Assembly (NCBI GenBank): GCA_014843695.1
Contig: JABXNX010000069.1
Location: forward strand, 98,985 to 162,984
DNA length: 64,000 nt
Direction: 5' to 3'
From: Archivesica marissinica
Lineage: Eukaryota; Mollusca; Bivalvia; Venerida; Vesicomyidae
Each line of letters starts with the position of its first letter. The first letter of the stretch is position 1. The notes below the pieces were generated by a model, which was not told the origin of the DNA, did not search any database, and saw only the letters and a list, made by a program, of their open reading frames with translations. A program made the position numbers and the translations under genes. Shown piece after piece: positions 43,746 to 58,859 of this stretch.

Positions 43746-46700
43746 ATGCCTACCTATAACCGCTATTATAACGTAATCTATACTTACCTGTCACTGCTAG
43801 TATAACAGAGTATATATCTACCTCTAACCGCTGGTATAACATCGTTTATACCTACCTATAACTGCTAGTATAACATTGTCTATGCCTACTTATAACTGCT
43901 AGTATAACATAGTCTATACCTACCTATAACCGCTAGTATAACATAGTCTATACATATCTATAACTGCTAGTATAACATAGTATACACCTACCTCTAACCG
44001 CTGGTATAACATCGTGTATACCTACCTATAACTGCTAGTATAACACAGTCTATACCTACATATAACTGCTAGTATAACATATTCTATACCTACCTATAAC
44101 TGCTAGTATAACATAATATATACATACCTATAACTGCTAGTATAATAGAGTATATACCTACCTATAACAGCTAGCATAGCAGAGTATATACCTACCTATA
44201 ACCGCTAGTATAACATAGTCTATACTTACACATAACTGCTAGTATAACAGTCTATACCTATCTAAAACCTCTATTATAACATAGTCTATACCTAGCTATA
44301 ACTGCTAGTATAACAGAGTATATACCTACCTATAACTGCTAGTATAACAGAGTATATACCTACCTATAACTGCTAGTATAACATAGTCCATACCTACCTA
44401 TAACTGCTAGCATAACATTGACTATAACTACCTATAACCGCTATTATAGCCTAGTCTATACCTACCTATAACTGCTAGTAAATCAGGGTATATACCTACC
44501 TATAACTGCTAGCATAACATAGTATATACATATATATAACTGCTAGTAAAACAGTATATACCTACTTATAACTGCTAGCATAGCAGAGTATATACCTAAC
44601 TATAACCGCTAGTATAACATAGTATATACTTACACATAACTGCTAGTATAACAGTCTATAACTATCTAAAACCTCTATTATAACATAGTCTATACCTAGC
44701 TATAACTGCTAGTATAACAGAGTATATACCTACCTATAACTGCTAGTATAACAGAGTATATACCTACCTATAACTGCTAGTATAACATAGTCCATACCTA
44801 CCTATAACTGCTAGCATAACATTGACTATAACTACCTATAACCGCTATTATAGCCTAGTCTATACCTACCTATAACTGCTAGTAAATCAGGGTATATACC
44901 TACCTATAACTGCTAGCATAACATAGTATATACATATATATAACTGCTAGTAAAACAGTATATACCTACCTATAACTGCTAGCATAGCAGAGTATATACC
45001 TAACTATAACCGCTAGTATAACATAGTATATACTTACCCATAACTGCTAGCATAACATAGTCTATACCTATCTAAAACCTCTATTATAACAAAGTCTATA
45101 CCTAGCTATAACTGCTAGTATAACATAGTCTATACCTACCTATTACTGCTAGTATAACAGACTCTATACCTACCTATAACTGCTAGTATAACAGAGTATA
45201 TACCAACCTATAACTGCTAGTATAACAGAGTATATACCTACCTATAACTGCTAGAATAACAAAGTATATATCTAGCTATAACCGCTAGTATAACATAGTC
45301 CATACCTACATATAACTGCTAGTATAACATAGTCTATTCCTACCTGTAACCGCTATTATAACATAGTATATACCTACCTATAACTGCTAGTATAACATAG
45401 TCCATACCTACCTATAACTGCTAGTATAACATAGTCTATACCTACCTATAACCGCTATTATAACATAGTCTATACCTACCTATAACTGCTAGTATAACAT
45501 AGTTTATGCCTACCTATAACCGCTAGTATAACGTAATCTATCCTTACCTATCACTGCTAGTATAACAGAGTATATACCTACCTCTTACCGCTGGTATAAC
45601 ATAGTTTATACCTACCTGTAACTGCTAGTATAACATTGTCTATACCTACTTATAACTGCTAGTATAACATAGTCTATACCTACCTATAACCGCTAGTATA
45701 ACATAGTCTATACATATCTATAACAGCTAGTATAACAGAGTATATACCTACCTATAACTGCTAGACTAACAGAGTCTATACCTACCTATTACTGCTAGTA
45801 TAACATATTTCAATACTTACCTATAACCTCTATTATTAAATAGTCAATAACTACCTATAACTGCTAGTATAACATATTCTATACCTAACTATAACTGCTA
45901 GTAAAACAGAGTCTATACCTACCTATAACTGCTAGTATAACATAGTATATGCATATCAATAACTGCTAGTATAACAGAGTATATAGCTACCTATAACTGC
46001 TAGTAAAACATAGTATATACCTACCTATTACTGCTAGTATAACATAATATATACATACCTATAACTGCTAGTATAATAGAGTATATACCTACATATAACT
46101 GCTAGCATAGCAGAGTATATACCTACCTGTAACAGGCTAGTATAACATAGTCTATACTTACCCATAACTGCTAGAATAACATAGTATATACCTATCTAAA
46201 ACCTCTATTATAACATAGTATATACCTAGCTATAACTGCTAGTATAACATAGTCTATACCTATATATAACTGCTAGTATAGCAGAGTATATACCTACCTA
46301 TATTTGCTAGTATAACAGAGTCTATACCTACCTATAACTGCTAGTACAATATACTCTATACCTAACTATTACCGCTAGTTTAACATAGTCTATACCTACA
46401 TATAACTGCTAGTATAACATAGTCTATACATACCTATAACTGCTAGTATAAAAGAATATATACCTACCTACAACTGCAAGTATAACAGAGTATATACCTA
46501 CCTATAATTGCTAGTATAGCAGATTGTATACCTACCTATAACTGCTAGTATAACTGAGTATATACCTACATATAACCGCTAGTATAACCTAGTCCATACC
46601 TACCTATAACTGCTAATATAACAGAGTATATACATACCAATACCTGCTAGTATAACATATTATATACCTACCTATAGCTGCTAGTATAACAGAGTATATA

Positions 46701-49700
46701 CCTACCTCTAACCGCTGGTATAACATCGAGCATACCTACCTATAACTGCTAGTATAACACAGTCTATACCTACCTATATCTGCTAGTATAACATATTCTA
46801 TACCTACCTATAACTGCTAGTATAACATAGTCTATACCTACCTATAACCTCTATTATTACATAGGCAATACCTATCTATAACTGCTAGTAAAACAGAGTA
46901 TATACCTACCTATAACTGCTAGAATAGCATAGTCTATGCCTACCTATAACGGCTAGTATAACATAATCTATACTTACCTATCACTGCTAGTATAACAGAG
47001 TATATACCTACCTCTAACCGCAAGTATAACATCGTTTACACCTACCTATAACTGCTAGTATAACATTGTCTATACATATTAATAACTGCTAGTATAACAG
47101 AGTATAAACCTACCTATAACAGCTAGTATAACATATTTCAATACCTAACAATAACCTCTATTATTACATAGTCAATACCTACCTATAACTGCTAGTATAA
47201 AATAGTCTATACCTATATATAACTGCTAGTATAACAGAGTATATACCTACCTATAACTGCTAGTATAACAGAGTATATACCTACCTATAACAGCTAGTAT
47301 AACATGGTCTATACCTAGCTATAACCGCTAGTATAACATAGTCCATACCTACCTATAACTGCTAGTATAACATAGTCTATACCTACCTATAACCGCTATT
47401 ATAACATAGTCTATACCTACCTATAACTGCTAGTATAACATAGTCTATGCCTACATATAACCGCTAGTATAAGGTAATCTATACTTACCTATCACTGCTA
47501 GTATAACAGAGTATATACCTACCACTAACCGCTGGTATAACATCGTTTATACCTACCTATAACTGCTAGTATAACATTGTCTATACCTACATATAACTGC
47601 TAGTATAACATAGTCTATACCTACCTATAGCCGCTAGTATAACATAGTCTATACATATCTATAACTGCTAGTATAACAGAGTATATACCTACATATAACT
47701 GCTAGTATAACAGAGTATATACCTACCTATAACTGCTAGTATAACAGAGTCTATAAATAGCTATAACCGCTAGTATAACATAGTCCATACCTACCTATAA
47801 CTGCTAGTATAACATAGTATATACCTACCTATAACTGCTATTATAACATAGTCTATACCTACCTATAACTGCTAGTATAACATAGTCTATGCCTACCTAT
47901 AACCCCTAGTATAACGTAATCTATACTTACCTATCACTGTTAGTATAACATAGTCTATACCTACCTATAACTGCTAGTAAATCAGAGTATGTACCTACCT
48001 ATAACTGCTAGCATAACATAGTATATACATATCTATAACTGCTAGTAAAACAGAGTATATACCTACCTATAACTGCTAGCATAGCAGAGTATATACCTAA
48101 CTATAACCGCTAGTATAACATAATCTATACTTACCCATAACTGCTAGCATAACATAGTGTATACCTATCTAAAACCTCTATTATAACAAAGTCTATACCT
48201 ACCTATAACCGCTATTATAACATAGCATATACCTACCTATAACTGCTAGTATAACATAGTCTATGCCTACCTATAACCGCTATTATAACGTAATCTATAC
48301 TTACCTATCACTGCTAGTATAACATAGTATATACCTACCTCTAACCGCTGGTATAACATAGTTTATACCTACCTATAACTGCTAGTATAACATTGTCTAT
48401 ACCTACTTATAACTGCTAGTATAACATAGTCTATACCTACCTATAACCGCTAGTATAACATAGTCTATACATATCTATAACAGCTAGTATAACAGAGTAT
48501 ATACCTACCTATAACTGCTAGACTAACAGAGTCTATACCTACCTATTACTGCTAATATAACATATTTCAATACTTACCTATAACCTCTATTATTAAATAG
48601 TCAATAACTACCTATAACTGCTAGTATAACATATTCTATACCTAACTATAACTGCTAGTAAAACACAGTCTATACCTACCTATAACTGCTAGGATAACAT
48701 ATTCTATACCTACCTATAACTGCTAGTATAACATAGTCTATACCTACCTATAACCTCTATTATTACATAGGCAATACCTATCTATAACTGCTAGTAAAAC
48801 AGAGTATATACCTACCTATATCTGCTAGTATGACATAGTCTATACCTACCTATAACCGCTAATATAACATAGTCTATACCTACCTATAACTGCTAGAATA
48901 ACATAGTCTATGCCTACCTATAACCGCTAGTACAACATAATCTATACTTACCTATCACTGCTAGTATAACAGAGTATATACCTACCTCTAACCGCAAGTA
49001 TAACATCGTTTATACCTACCTATAACTGCTAGTATAACATTGTCTATACATATCTATAACTGCTAGTATAACAGAGTATATACCTACCTATAACAGCTAG
49101 TATAACAGAGTCTATACCTACCTATTACTGCTAATATAACATATTTCAATACCTACCAATAACCTCTATTATTACATAGTCAATACCTACCTATAACTGC
49201 TAGTATAACATAGTCTATACCTACCTATAACTGTTAGTAAAACAGAGTCTATGCCTACCTATAACCGCTATTATAACGTAATCTATACTTACCTATCACT
49301 GCTAGTATAACAGAGTATATACCTACCTCTAACCGCTGGTATAACATCGTTTATACCTACCTATAACTGCTAGTATAACATTGTCTATGCCTACTTATAA
49401 CTGCTAGTATAACATAGTCTATACCTACCTATAACCGCTAGTATAACATAGTCTATACATATCTATAACTGCTAGTATAACATAGTATACACCTACCTCA
49501 AACCGCTGGCATAACATCGTGTATACCTACCTATAACTGCTAGTATAACACAGTCTATACCTACATATAACTGCTAGTATAACATATTCTATACCTACCT
49601 ATAACTGCTAGTATAATAGAGTATATACCTACCTATAACAGCTAGCATAGCAGAGTATATATCTACCTATAACCGCTAGTATAACATAGTCTATACTTAC

Positions 49701-51400
49701 CCATAACTGCTAGTATAACAGTCTATACCTATATAAAACCTCTATTATAACATAGTCTATACCTAGCTATAACTGCTAGTATAACAGAGTATATACCTAC
49801 CTATAACTGCTAGTATAACATAGTATATACCTACCTATAACTGCTAGTATAACATAGTCCATACCTACCTATAACTGCTAGTATAACATTGACTATACCT
49901 ACCTATAACCGCTATTATAGCCTAGTCTATACCTACCTATAACTGCTAGTAAATCAGGGTATATACCTACCTATAACTGCTAGCATAACATAGTATATAC
50001 ATATATATAACTGCTTGTAAAACAGTATATACCTACCTATAACTGCTAGCATAGCAGAGTATATACCTAACTATAACCGCTAGTATAACATAGTATATAC
50101 TTACCCATAACTGCTAGCATAACATAGTATATACCTATCTAAAACCTCTATTATAACAAAGTCTATACCTAGCTATAACTGCTAGTATAACATAGTCTAT
50201 ACCTACCTATTACTGCTAGTATAACAGACTCTATACCTACCTATAACTGCTAGTATAACAGAGTATATACCAACCTATAACTGCTAGTATAACAGAGTAT
50301 ATACCTACCTATAACTGCTAGAATAACAAAGTATATATCTAGCTATAACCGCTAGTATAACATAGTCCATACCTACATATAACTGCTAGTATAACATAGT
50401 CTATTCCTACCTATAACCGCTATTATAACATAGTATATACCTACCTATAACTGCTAGTATAACATAGTCCATACCTACCTATAACTGCTAGTATAACATA
50501 GTCTATACCTACCTATAACCGCTATTATAACATAGTCTATACCTACCTATAACTGCTAGATAACATAGTCTATGCCTACCTATAACCGCTAGTATAACGT
50601 AATCTATACTTACCTATCACTGCTAGTATAACAGAGTATATACCTACCTCTAACCGCTGGTATAACATAGTTTATACCTACCTATAACTGCTAGTATAAC
50701 ATTGTCTATACCTACTTATAACTGCTAGTATAACATAGTCTATACCTACCTATAACCGCTAGTATAACATAGTCTATACATATCTATAACAGCTAGTATA
50801 ACAGAGTATATACCTACCTATAACTGCTAGACTAACAGAGTCTATACCTACCTATTACTGCTAATATAACATATTTCAATACTTACCTATAACCTCTATT
50901 ATTAAATAGTCAATAACTACCTATAACTGCTAGTATAACATATTCTATACCTAACTATAACTGCTAGTAAAACACAGTCTATACCTACCTATAACTGCTA
51001 GTATAACATATTCTATACCTACCTATAACTGCTAGTATAACATAGTCTATACCTACCTATAACCTCTATTATTACATAGGCAATACCTATCTATAACTGC
51101 TAGTAAAACAGAGTATATACCTACCTATATCTGCTAGTATGACATAGTCTATACCTACCGATAACCGCTATTATAACATAGTCTATACCTACCTATAACT
51201 GCTAGAATAACATAGTCTATGCCTACCTATAACAGAACGTATAATATAATCTATACTTACCTATCACTGCTAGTATAACAGAGTATATACCTACCTCTAA
51301 CCGCAAGTATAACATCGTTTATACCTACCTATAACTGCTAGTATAACATTGTCTATACATATCTATAACTGCTAGTATAACAGAGTATATACCTACCTAT
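43746..51400. repeat. Large nested duplication, ~5.07-5.5 kb offset
   Basis: A long segment from about 43,746 to 45,930 recurs at about 49,250 to 50,995. The word GTATACACC lies at 43,980 and 49,485 (offset 5,505), AATCAGGGTATA at 44,481 and 49,952 (5,471), and TCTAGCTATAACC at 45,271 and 50,338 (5,067). The drop in offset is explained by an extra 404-bp tandem duplication present only in the first copy (44,481 repeated at 44,885). A second layer links about 48,193-49,190 with 50,510-51,500, marked by GCTAGACTAACAGAG at 45,765, 48,521 and 50,830. Overlapping duplications of different ages are therefore stacked here. Confidence 0.78.
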
Positions 51401-52199
51401 AACAGCTAGTATAACAGAGTCTATACCTACCTATTACTGCTAATATAACATATTTCAATACCTACCAATAACCTCTATTATTACATAGTCAATACCTACC
51501 TATAACTGCTAGTATAACATAGTCTATACCTACCTATAACTGCTAGTAAAACAGAGTCTATACCTACCTATAACTGCTAGTATAACATAGTATATACATA
51601 TCAATAACTGCTAGTATAACAGAGTATATACCTACCTATTACTGCAAGTATAACAGAATCTATACATACCTATAACTGCTAGTATAATAGAGTATATACC
51701 TACCTATAACTGCTAGCAGAGCAGAGTATATACCTACCTATAACCGCTTGTATAACATAGTCTATACTTACCCATAACATATATTATAACATAGTCTATA
51801 CCTAGCTATAACTGCTAGTATAACATAGTCTATACCTATATATAACTGCTAGTATAACAGAGTATATACCAACCTATAACCGCTAGTATAACATAGTCAA
51901 TACCTACCTATAACTGCTAGTATAACAGAGTATATACCTACCTATATCCGCTAGTATAACATAGTCCATACATACCTATAACTGCTAGTATAGCATAGTC
52001 TATACCTACCTATAACCGCTATTATAACATAGTCTGTACATACCTATAACTGCTAGTATAATATAGTCTATACCTACCTATAACTGCTAGTATAAAAGAA
52101 TATGAACCTACCTATAACTGCAATTATAACATAGTATATACCTACCTATAACAGCTAGTATAACATAGTCCATACCTACCTATAACCGCTATTATTACA

Positions 52200-55100
52200 T
52201 AGTCTATACCTAACTAGAACTGCTAGTATAGCATAGTCTATACGTAACAATAACCGCTAGTATAACATAGTCAATACATACCTATAACTGCTAGTATAAC
52301 ATAGACTATACCTACCTATAACCGCAATTATAACATAGTATATACCTACCTATTACTGATAGTATAACATAGTCTATACATGTCAATAACTGCTAGTATA
52401 ACATAGTATATACCTACCTATAATTGCTAGTATAACTGAGTATATACCTACCTATAACCGCTAGTATAACATAGTCCATACCTACCTATAACTGCTAGTA
52501 TAACATAGATTATACCTACCTATAACTGCTATTATAACATAGTATATGCCTACCTATAACTGCTAGTATAACATAGTCTATACATATATATAGCTGCTAG
52601 TATAACAGAGTATAGTATATACCTACATATAACTGCTAGTATAACAGAGTATATACCTACCTATTACTGCTAGTATAACATAATGTATACCTACCTATAA
52701 CTGCTAGTATAACAGAGTATATACCTACCTATAACTGCTAGCATAGCAAAGAATATACCTACCTATAACTGCTAGTATAACATAGTATATAGTTACCTTA
52801 AACCTCTATTATAACATAGTCTACACCTACCTAAATCTGCTAGTATAACATAGTCTATACTTATATATAACTGCTAGTAAAACAGAGTATATACCTACCT
52901 ATATCTTCTAGTATAACAAAGTCAATACCTACCTATAACTGCTAGTATAACAGACTCTATAGCTACATATACCTGCTAGTATAACATAGTCTATGCTTAC
53001 CTATAACTGCTAGTATAACAGAGTATATACATATATATAACTGCTAGTATAACAGAGTATATACCTACCTATAACTGCTAGCATAACAGAGTATATACCT
53101 ACTAATATCTGCTAGTATAACATAGTATATACCTACCAATAACTGCTAGTATAACAGAGTATATACCTACCAATATCTGCTAGTATAACATAGTATATAC
53201 CTACCTATAACTGCTAGTATAACAGAGTATATACATACCAATATCTGCTAGTATAAAATAGTATATACCTACCTATAACTGCTAGTATAACAGAGTATAT
53301 ACTTACCGCTAACAGCTGGTATAACATAGTCCATACCTCCCTATAACTGCTAGTATAGCATAGTCTATACCTACCTATAACCGCTATTATTACATAGTCT
53401 ATACCTAACTAGAACTGCTAGTATAGCATAGTCTATACCTAACAATAACCGCTAGTATAACATAGTCAATACATACCTATAACTGCTAGTCTAACATAGA
53501 CTATACCTACCTATAACCGCAATTATAACATAGTATATACCTACCTATTACTGATAGTATAACATAGTCTAAACATGTCAATAACTGCTAGTATAACAGA
53601 GTATATACCTACCTATTACTGCTAGTATAACTGAGTCTATACCTACCTAAAACTGCTAGTATAACATAGTATATACCTACCTATAACTGCTAGCATAACT
53701 GAGTATATACCTACATATAACCGCTAGTATAACATAGATTATACCTACCTATAACTGCTATTATAACATAGTATATACCTACCTATAACTGCTAGTATAA
53801 CATAGTCTATACCTACCTATAACTGCTAGTAAATCAGAGTATATACCTACCTATAATTGCTAGTATAACATAGTCTATACATATCTATAACTGATAGTAT
53901 AACAGAATATAGTATATACCTACCTATAACTGCTAGTATAACAGAGTATATACCTACCTATTACTGCTAGTATAACAGACTCTATACCTACCTATAACTG
54001 CTAGTATAATAGAGTATATACCTACCTATAACTGCTAGCATAGCAAAGTATATACCTACCTATAACTGCTAGTATAACATAGTATATAGTTACCTTAAAC
54101 CTCTATTATAACATAGTCTATACCTACCTATAACTGCTAGTATAACATAGTCTATACTTATATATAACTGCTAGTAAAACAGAGTATATACCTACCTATA
54201 TCTTCTAGTATAACAAAGTCAATACCTACCTATAACTGCTAGTATAACAGACTCTATAAGTACCTATTCCTGCTAGTATAACATAGTCTATGCTTACCTA
54301 TAACTGCTAGTATAACAGAGTATATACATATATATAACTGCTAATATAACAGAGTATATACCTACCTATAACTGCTAGCATAACAGAGTATATACCTACC
54401 AATATCTGCTAGTATAACATAGTATATACCTACCTATAACTGCTAGTATAACAGAGTATATACCTACCAATATCTGCTAGTATAACATAGTATATACCTA
54501 CTTATAACTGCTAGTATAACAGAGTATATACCTACCTCTAACAGCTGGTATAACATCGTGTATACCTACCAATAACTGCTAGTATAACAGAGTCGATACC
54601 TACCTATAACTGCTAGTATAACATATTCTATACCTACCTATAACTGCTAGTATAACATAGTCTATACCTATATATAACTGCTAGTATAACAGAGTATATA
54701 CCTACCTATAACCGCTAGTATAACATAGTCAATACCTACCTATAACTGCTAGTATAACAGAATATATACCTACCTATATCCGCTAGTATAACATAGTCCA
54801 TACATACCTATAACTGCTAGTATAGCATAGTCTATACCTACCTATAACCGCTATTATAACATAGTCTGTACATACCTATAACTGCTAGTATAATATAGTC
54901 TATACCTACCTATAACTGCTAGTATAAAAGAATATAAACCTACCTATAACTGCTAGTATAACAGAGTCTATACCTATCTATAACTGCTAGTATAACATAG
55001 TATATACCTACCTATAACAGCTATTATAACATAGTCCATACCTACCTATAACTGCTAGTATAGCATAGTCTATACCTACCTATAACCGCTATTATTACAT

Positions 55101-56600
55101 AGTCTATACCTAACTAGAACTGCTAGTATAGCATAGTCTATACGTAACAATAACCGCTAGTATAACATAGTCAATACATACCTATAACTGCTAGTATAAC
55201 ATAGACTATACCTACCTATAACCGCAATTATAACATAGTATATACCTACCTATTACTGATAGTATAACATAGTCTATACATGTCAATAACTGCTAGTATA
55301 ACAGAGTATATACCTACCTATTACTGCTAGTATAACTGAGTCTATACCTACCTATAACTGCTAGTATAACATAGTATATACCTACCTATAACTGCTAGTA
55401 TAACTGAGTATATACCTACCTATAACCGCTAGTATAACATAGTCCATACCTACCTATAACTGCTAGTATAACATAGATTATACCTACCTATAACTGCTAT
55501 TATAACATAGTATATGCCTACCTATAACTGCTAGTATAACAGAGTATATACCTACCACTAACAGCTGGTATAACATCGTGTATACCTACCTATAACTGCT
55601 AGTATAACACAGTCTATACCTACCTATAACTGCTAGTATAACATATTCTATACCTACCTATAACTGCTAGTATAACATAGTCTATACATACCTATGACTG
55701 CTAGTATAATATAGTCTATACCTACCTATAACTGCTAGTATAAAATAATATAAACCTACCTATAACTGCTAGTATAACATAGTCTATACCTATCTATAAC
55801 TGCTAGTATAACATAGTATATACCTACCTATAACAGCTAGTATAACATAGTCCATACCTACCTATAACTGCTAGTATAGCATAGTCTATACCTACCTATA
55901 ACCGCTATTATTACATAGTCTATACCTAACTAGAACTGCTAGTATAGCATAGTCTATATCTAACAATAACCGCTAGTATAACATAGTCAATACATACCTA
56001 TAACTGCTAGTATAACATAGACTATACCTACCTATAACCGCAATTATAACATAGTATATACCTACCTATTACTGATAGTATAACATAGTCTATACATGTC
56101 TATAACTGCTAATATAAAAGAGTATATACCTACCTATTACTGCTAGTATAACTGAGTCTATACATACCTATAACTGCTAGTATAGCATAGTATATACCTA
56201 CCTATAACTGCTAGTATAACTGAGGATATACCTACCTATAACCGCTAGTATAACATAGTCCATACCTAACTATAGCTGCTAGTATAACATAGATTATACC
56301 TACCTATAACTGCTATTATAACATAGTATATACCTACCTATAACTGCTAGTATAACATAGTCTATACCTACCTATAACTGCTAGTAAATCAAGGTATATA
56401 CCTACCTATAATTGCTAGTATAACATAGTCTATACATATCTATAACTGCTAGTATAACAGAGTATAGTATATACCTACCTATAACTGCTAGTATAACAGA
56501 GTATATACCTACCTATTACTGCTAGTATAACAGACTATATACCTACCTTTAACTGCTTGTATAACATAGTATATACCTACCTATAACTGCTAGCATAGCA
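52200..56600. repeat. Multi-copy higher-order block, ~0.8-1.7 kb spacing
   Basis: The marker AACTAGAACTGCTAGTATAG occurs at 52,212, 53,407, 55,112 and 55,928, with spacings of 1,195, 1,705 and 816 bp. The last is exactly 24 monomers. The flanking order of monomer variants (CCGCTATTATTACATAG, then AACTAGAAC, TAACAATAACCGC, CCGCAATTATAAC and ACATGTC) is conserved in each copy. A second marker, TATAGTTACCTTAAACCTC, occurs near 52,790, 54,087 and 56,640 in the same part of the array. Confidence 0.78.
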
Positions 56601-58859
56601 AAGTATATACCTACCTATAACTGCTAGTATAACATAGTATATAGTTACCTTAAACCTCTATTATAACATAGTCTATACATACCTATAACTGCTAGTATAA
56701 CATAGTCTATACTTATATATAACTGCTAGTAAAACAGAGTATATACCTACCTATATCTTCTAGTATAACAAAGTCAATACCTACCTATAACTGCTAGTAT
56801 AACAGACTCTATACCTACCTATACCTGCTAGTATAACATAGTCTATGCTTACCTGTAACTGCTAGTATAACAGAGTATATACATATATATAACTGCTAGT
56901 ATAACATAGTATATACCTACCTATAACTGCTAGTATAACAGAGTATATACCTACCAATATCTGCTAGTATAACATAGTATATACCTACTTATAACTGCTA
57001 GTATAACATATTCTATACCTACCTATAACTGCTAGTATAACAGAGTATATATCTACCTATAACCGCTAGTATAACATAGTCTATACATATCTATAACTGC
57101 TAGTATAACAGAGTATATACCTACCTATAACTGCTAGCATAACATAGTCTATACTTACCTATGACTGCTAGTATAATATAGTCTATACCTACCTATAACC
57201 TCTATTATTACATAGGCAATACCTACCTATAACTGCTAGTATAACATAGTCTATACCTTTCTATAACTGCTAGTAAAACAGAGTATATACCTACCTATAT
57301 CTGCTAGTATAACATAGTCTATACCTACCTATAAGTGCTAGTAAAACAGAGTATATACCTACATATAACTGCTAGGATAATAAAGTATATACCTACCTAT
57401 AACCGCTAGTATAAAATAGTCCATACATACCTATGACTGCTAGTATAACATAGGCTATACCTACCTATAACTGCTAGTATATCATAGTATATACCTACCT
57501 ATAACAGCTAGCATAACAGAGTATATACCTACCTATAACTGCTAGTATAACAGAGTATATATCTACCTATAACCGCTAGTATAACAGAGTATATACTTAT
57601 ATATAACTGCTAGTATAACAGAGTATATACCTACCTATAACTGCTAGCATAACAGAGTATATACCTACCAACATATGCTAGTATAACATAGTATATACCT
57701 ACCAAAAACTGCTAGTATAACAGAGTATATACCTACCAATATCTGCTAGTATAACATAGTATATACCTACCTATAACTGCTAGTATAACAGAGTATATAC
57801 CTACCACTAACAGCTGGTATAACATCGTGTATACCTACCTATAACTGCTAGTATAACACAGTCTATACCTACCTATAACTGCTAGTATAACATATTCTAT
57901 ACCTACCTATAACTGCTAGTATAACATAGTCTATACATACCTATAACTGCTAGTATAATATAGTCTATACCTACCTATAACTGCTAGTATAAAATAATAT
58001 AAACCTACCTATAACTGCTAGTATAACAGAGTCTATACCTATCTATAACTGCTAGTATAACATAGTATATACCTACCTATAACAGCTAGTATAACATAGT
58101 CCATACCTACCTATAACTGCTAGTATAACATAGTCTATACCTACCTATAACAGCTAGTATTACAGAGTATATACCTACCTATAACTGCTAGTATAACAGA
58201 GTATATATCTACCTATAACCGCTAGTATAACATAGTCTATACATATCTATAACTGCTAATATAACAGAGTATATACCTACCTATAACTGCTAGTATAATA
58301 TAGTCTATACCTACCTATAACCTCTATTATTACATAGGCAATACCTACCTATAACTGCTAGTATAACATTGTCTATACCTTTCTATAACTGCTAGTAAAA
58401 CAGAGTATATACCTACCTATATCTGCTAGTATAACATAGTCTATACATACCTATAACTGCTAGTAAAACAGAGTATATACCTACATATAACTGCTAGGAT
58501 AATAAAGTATATACCTACCTATAACCGCTAGTATAACATAGTCCATACATACCTATGACTGCTAGTATAACATATTCTATACCTACCTATAACCGCTAGT
58601 ATAACATAGGCTATACCTACCTATAACTGCTAGTATATCATAGTATATACCTACCTATAACAGCTAGCATAACAGAGTATATACCTACCTATAACTGCTA
58701 GTATAACAGAGTATATATCTACCTATAACCGCTAGTATAACATAGTCTATACATATCTATAAATGCTAGTATAACATAGTCCATACCTACCTATAACTGC
58801 TAGTATAACATAGTATATACCTACCTATAACCGCTATTATAACATAGTCTATACCTACC

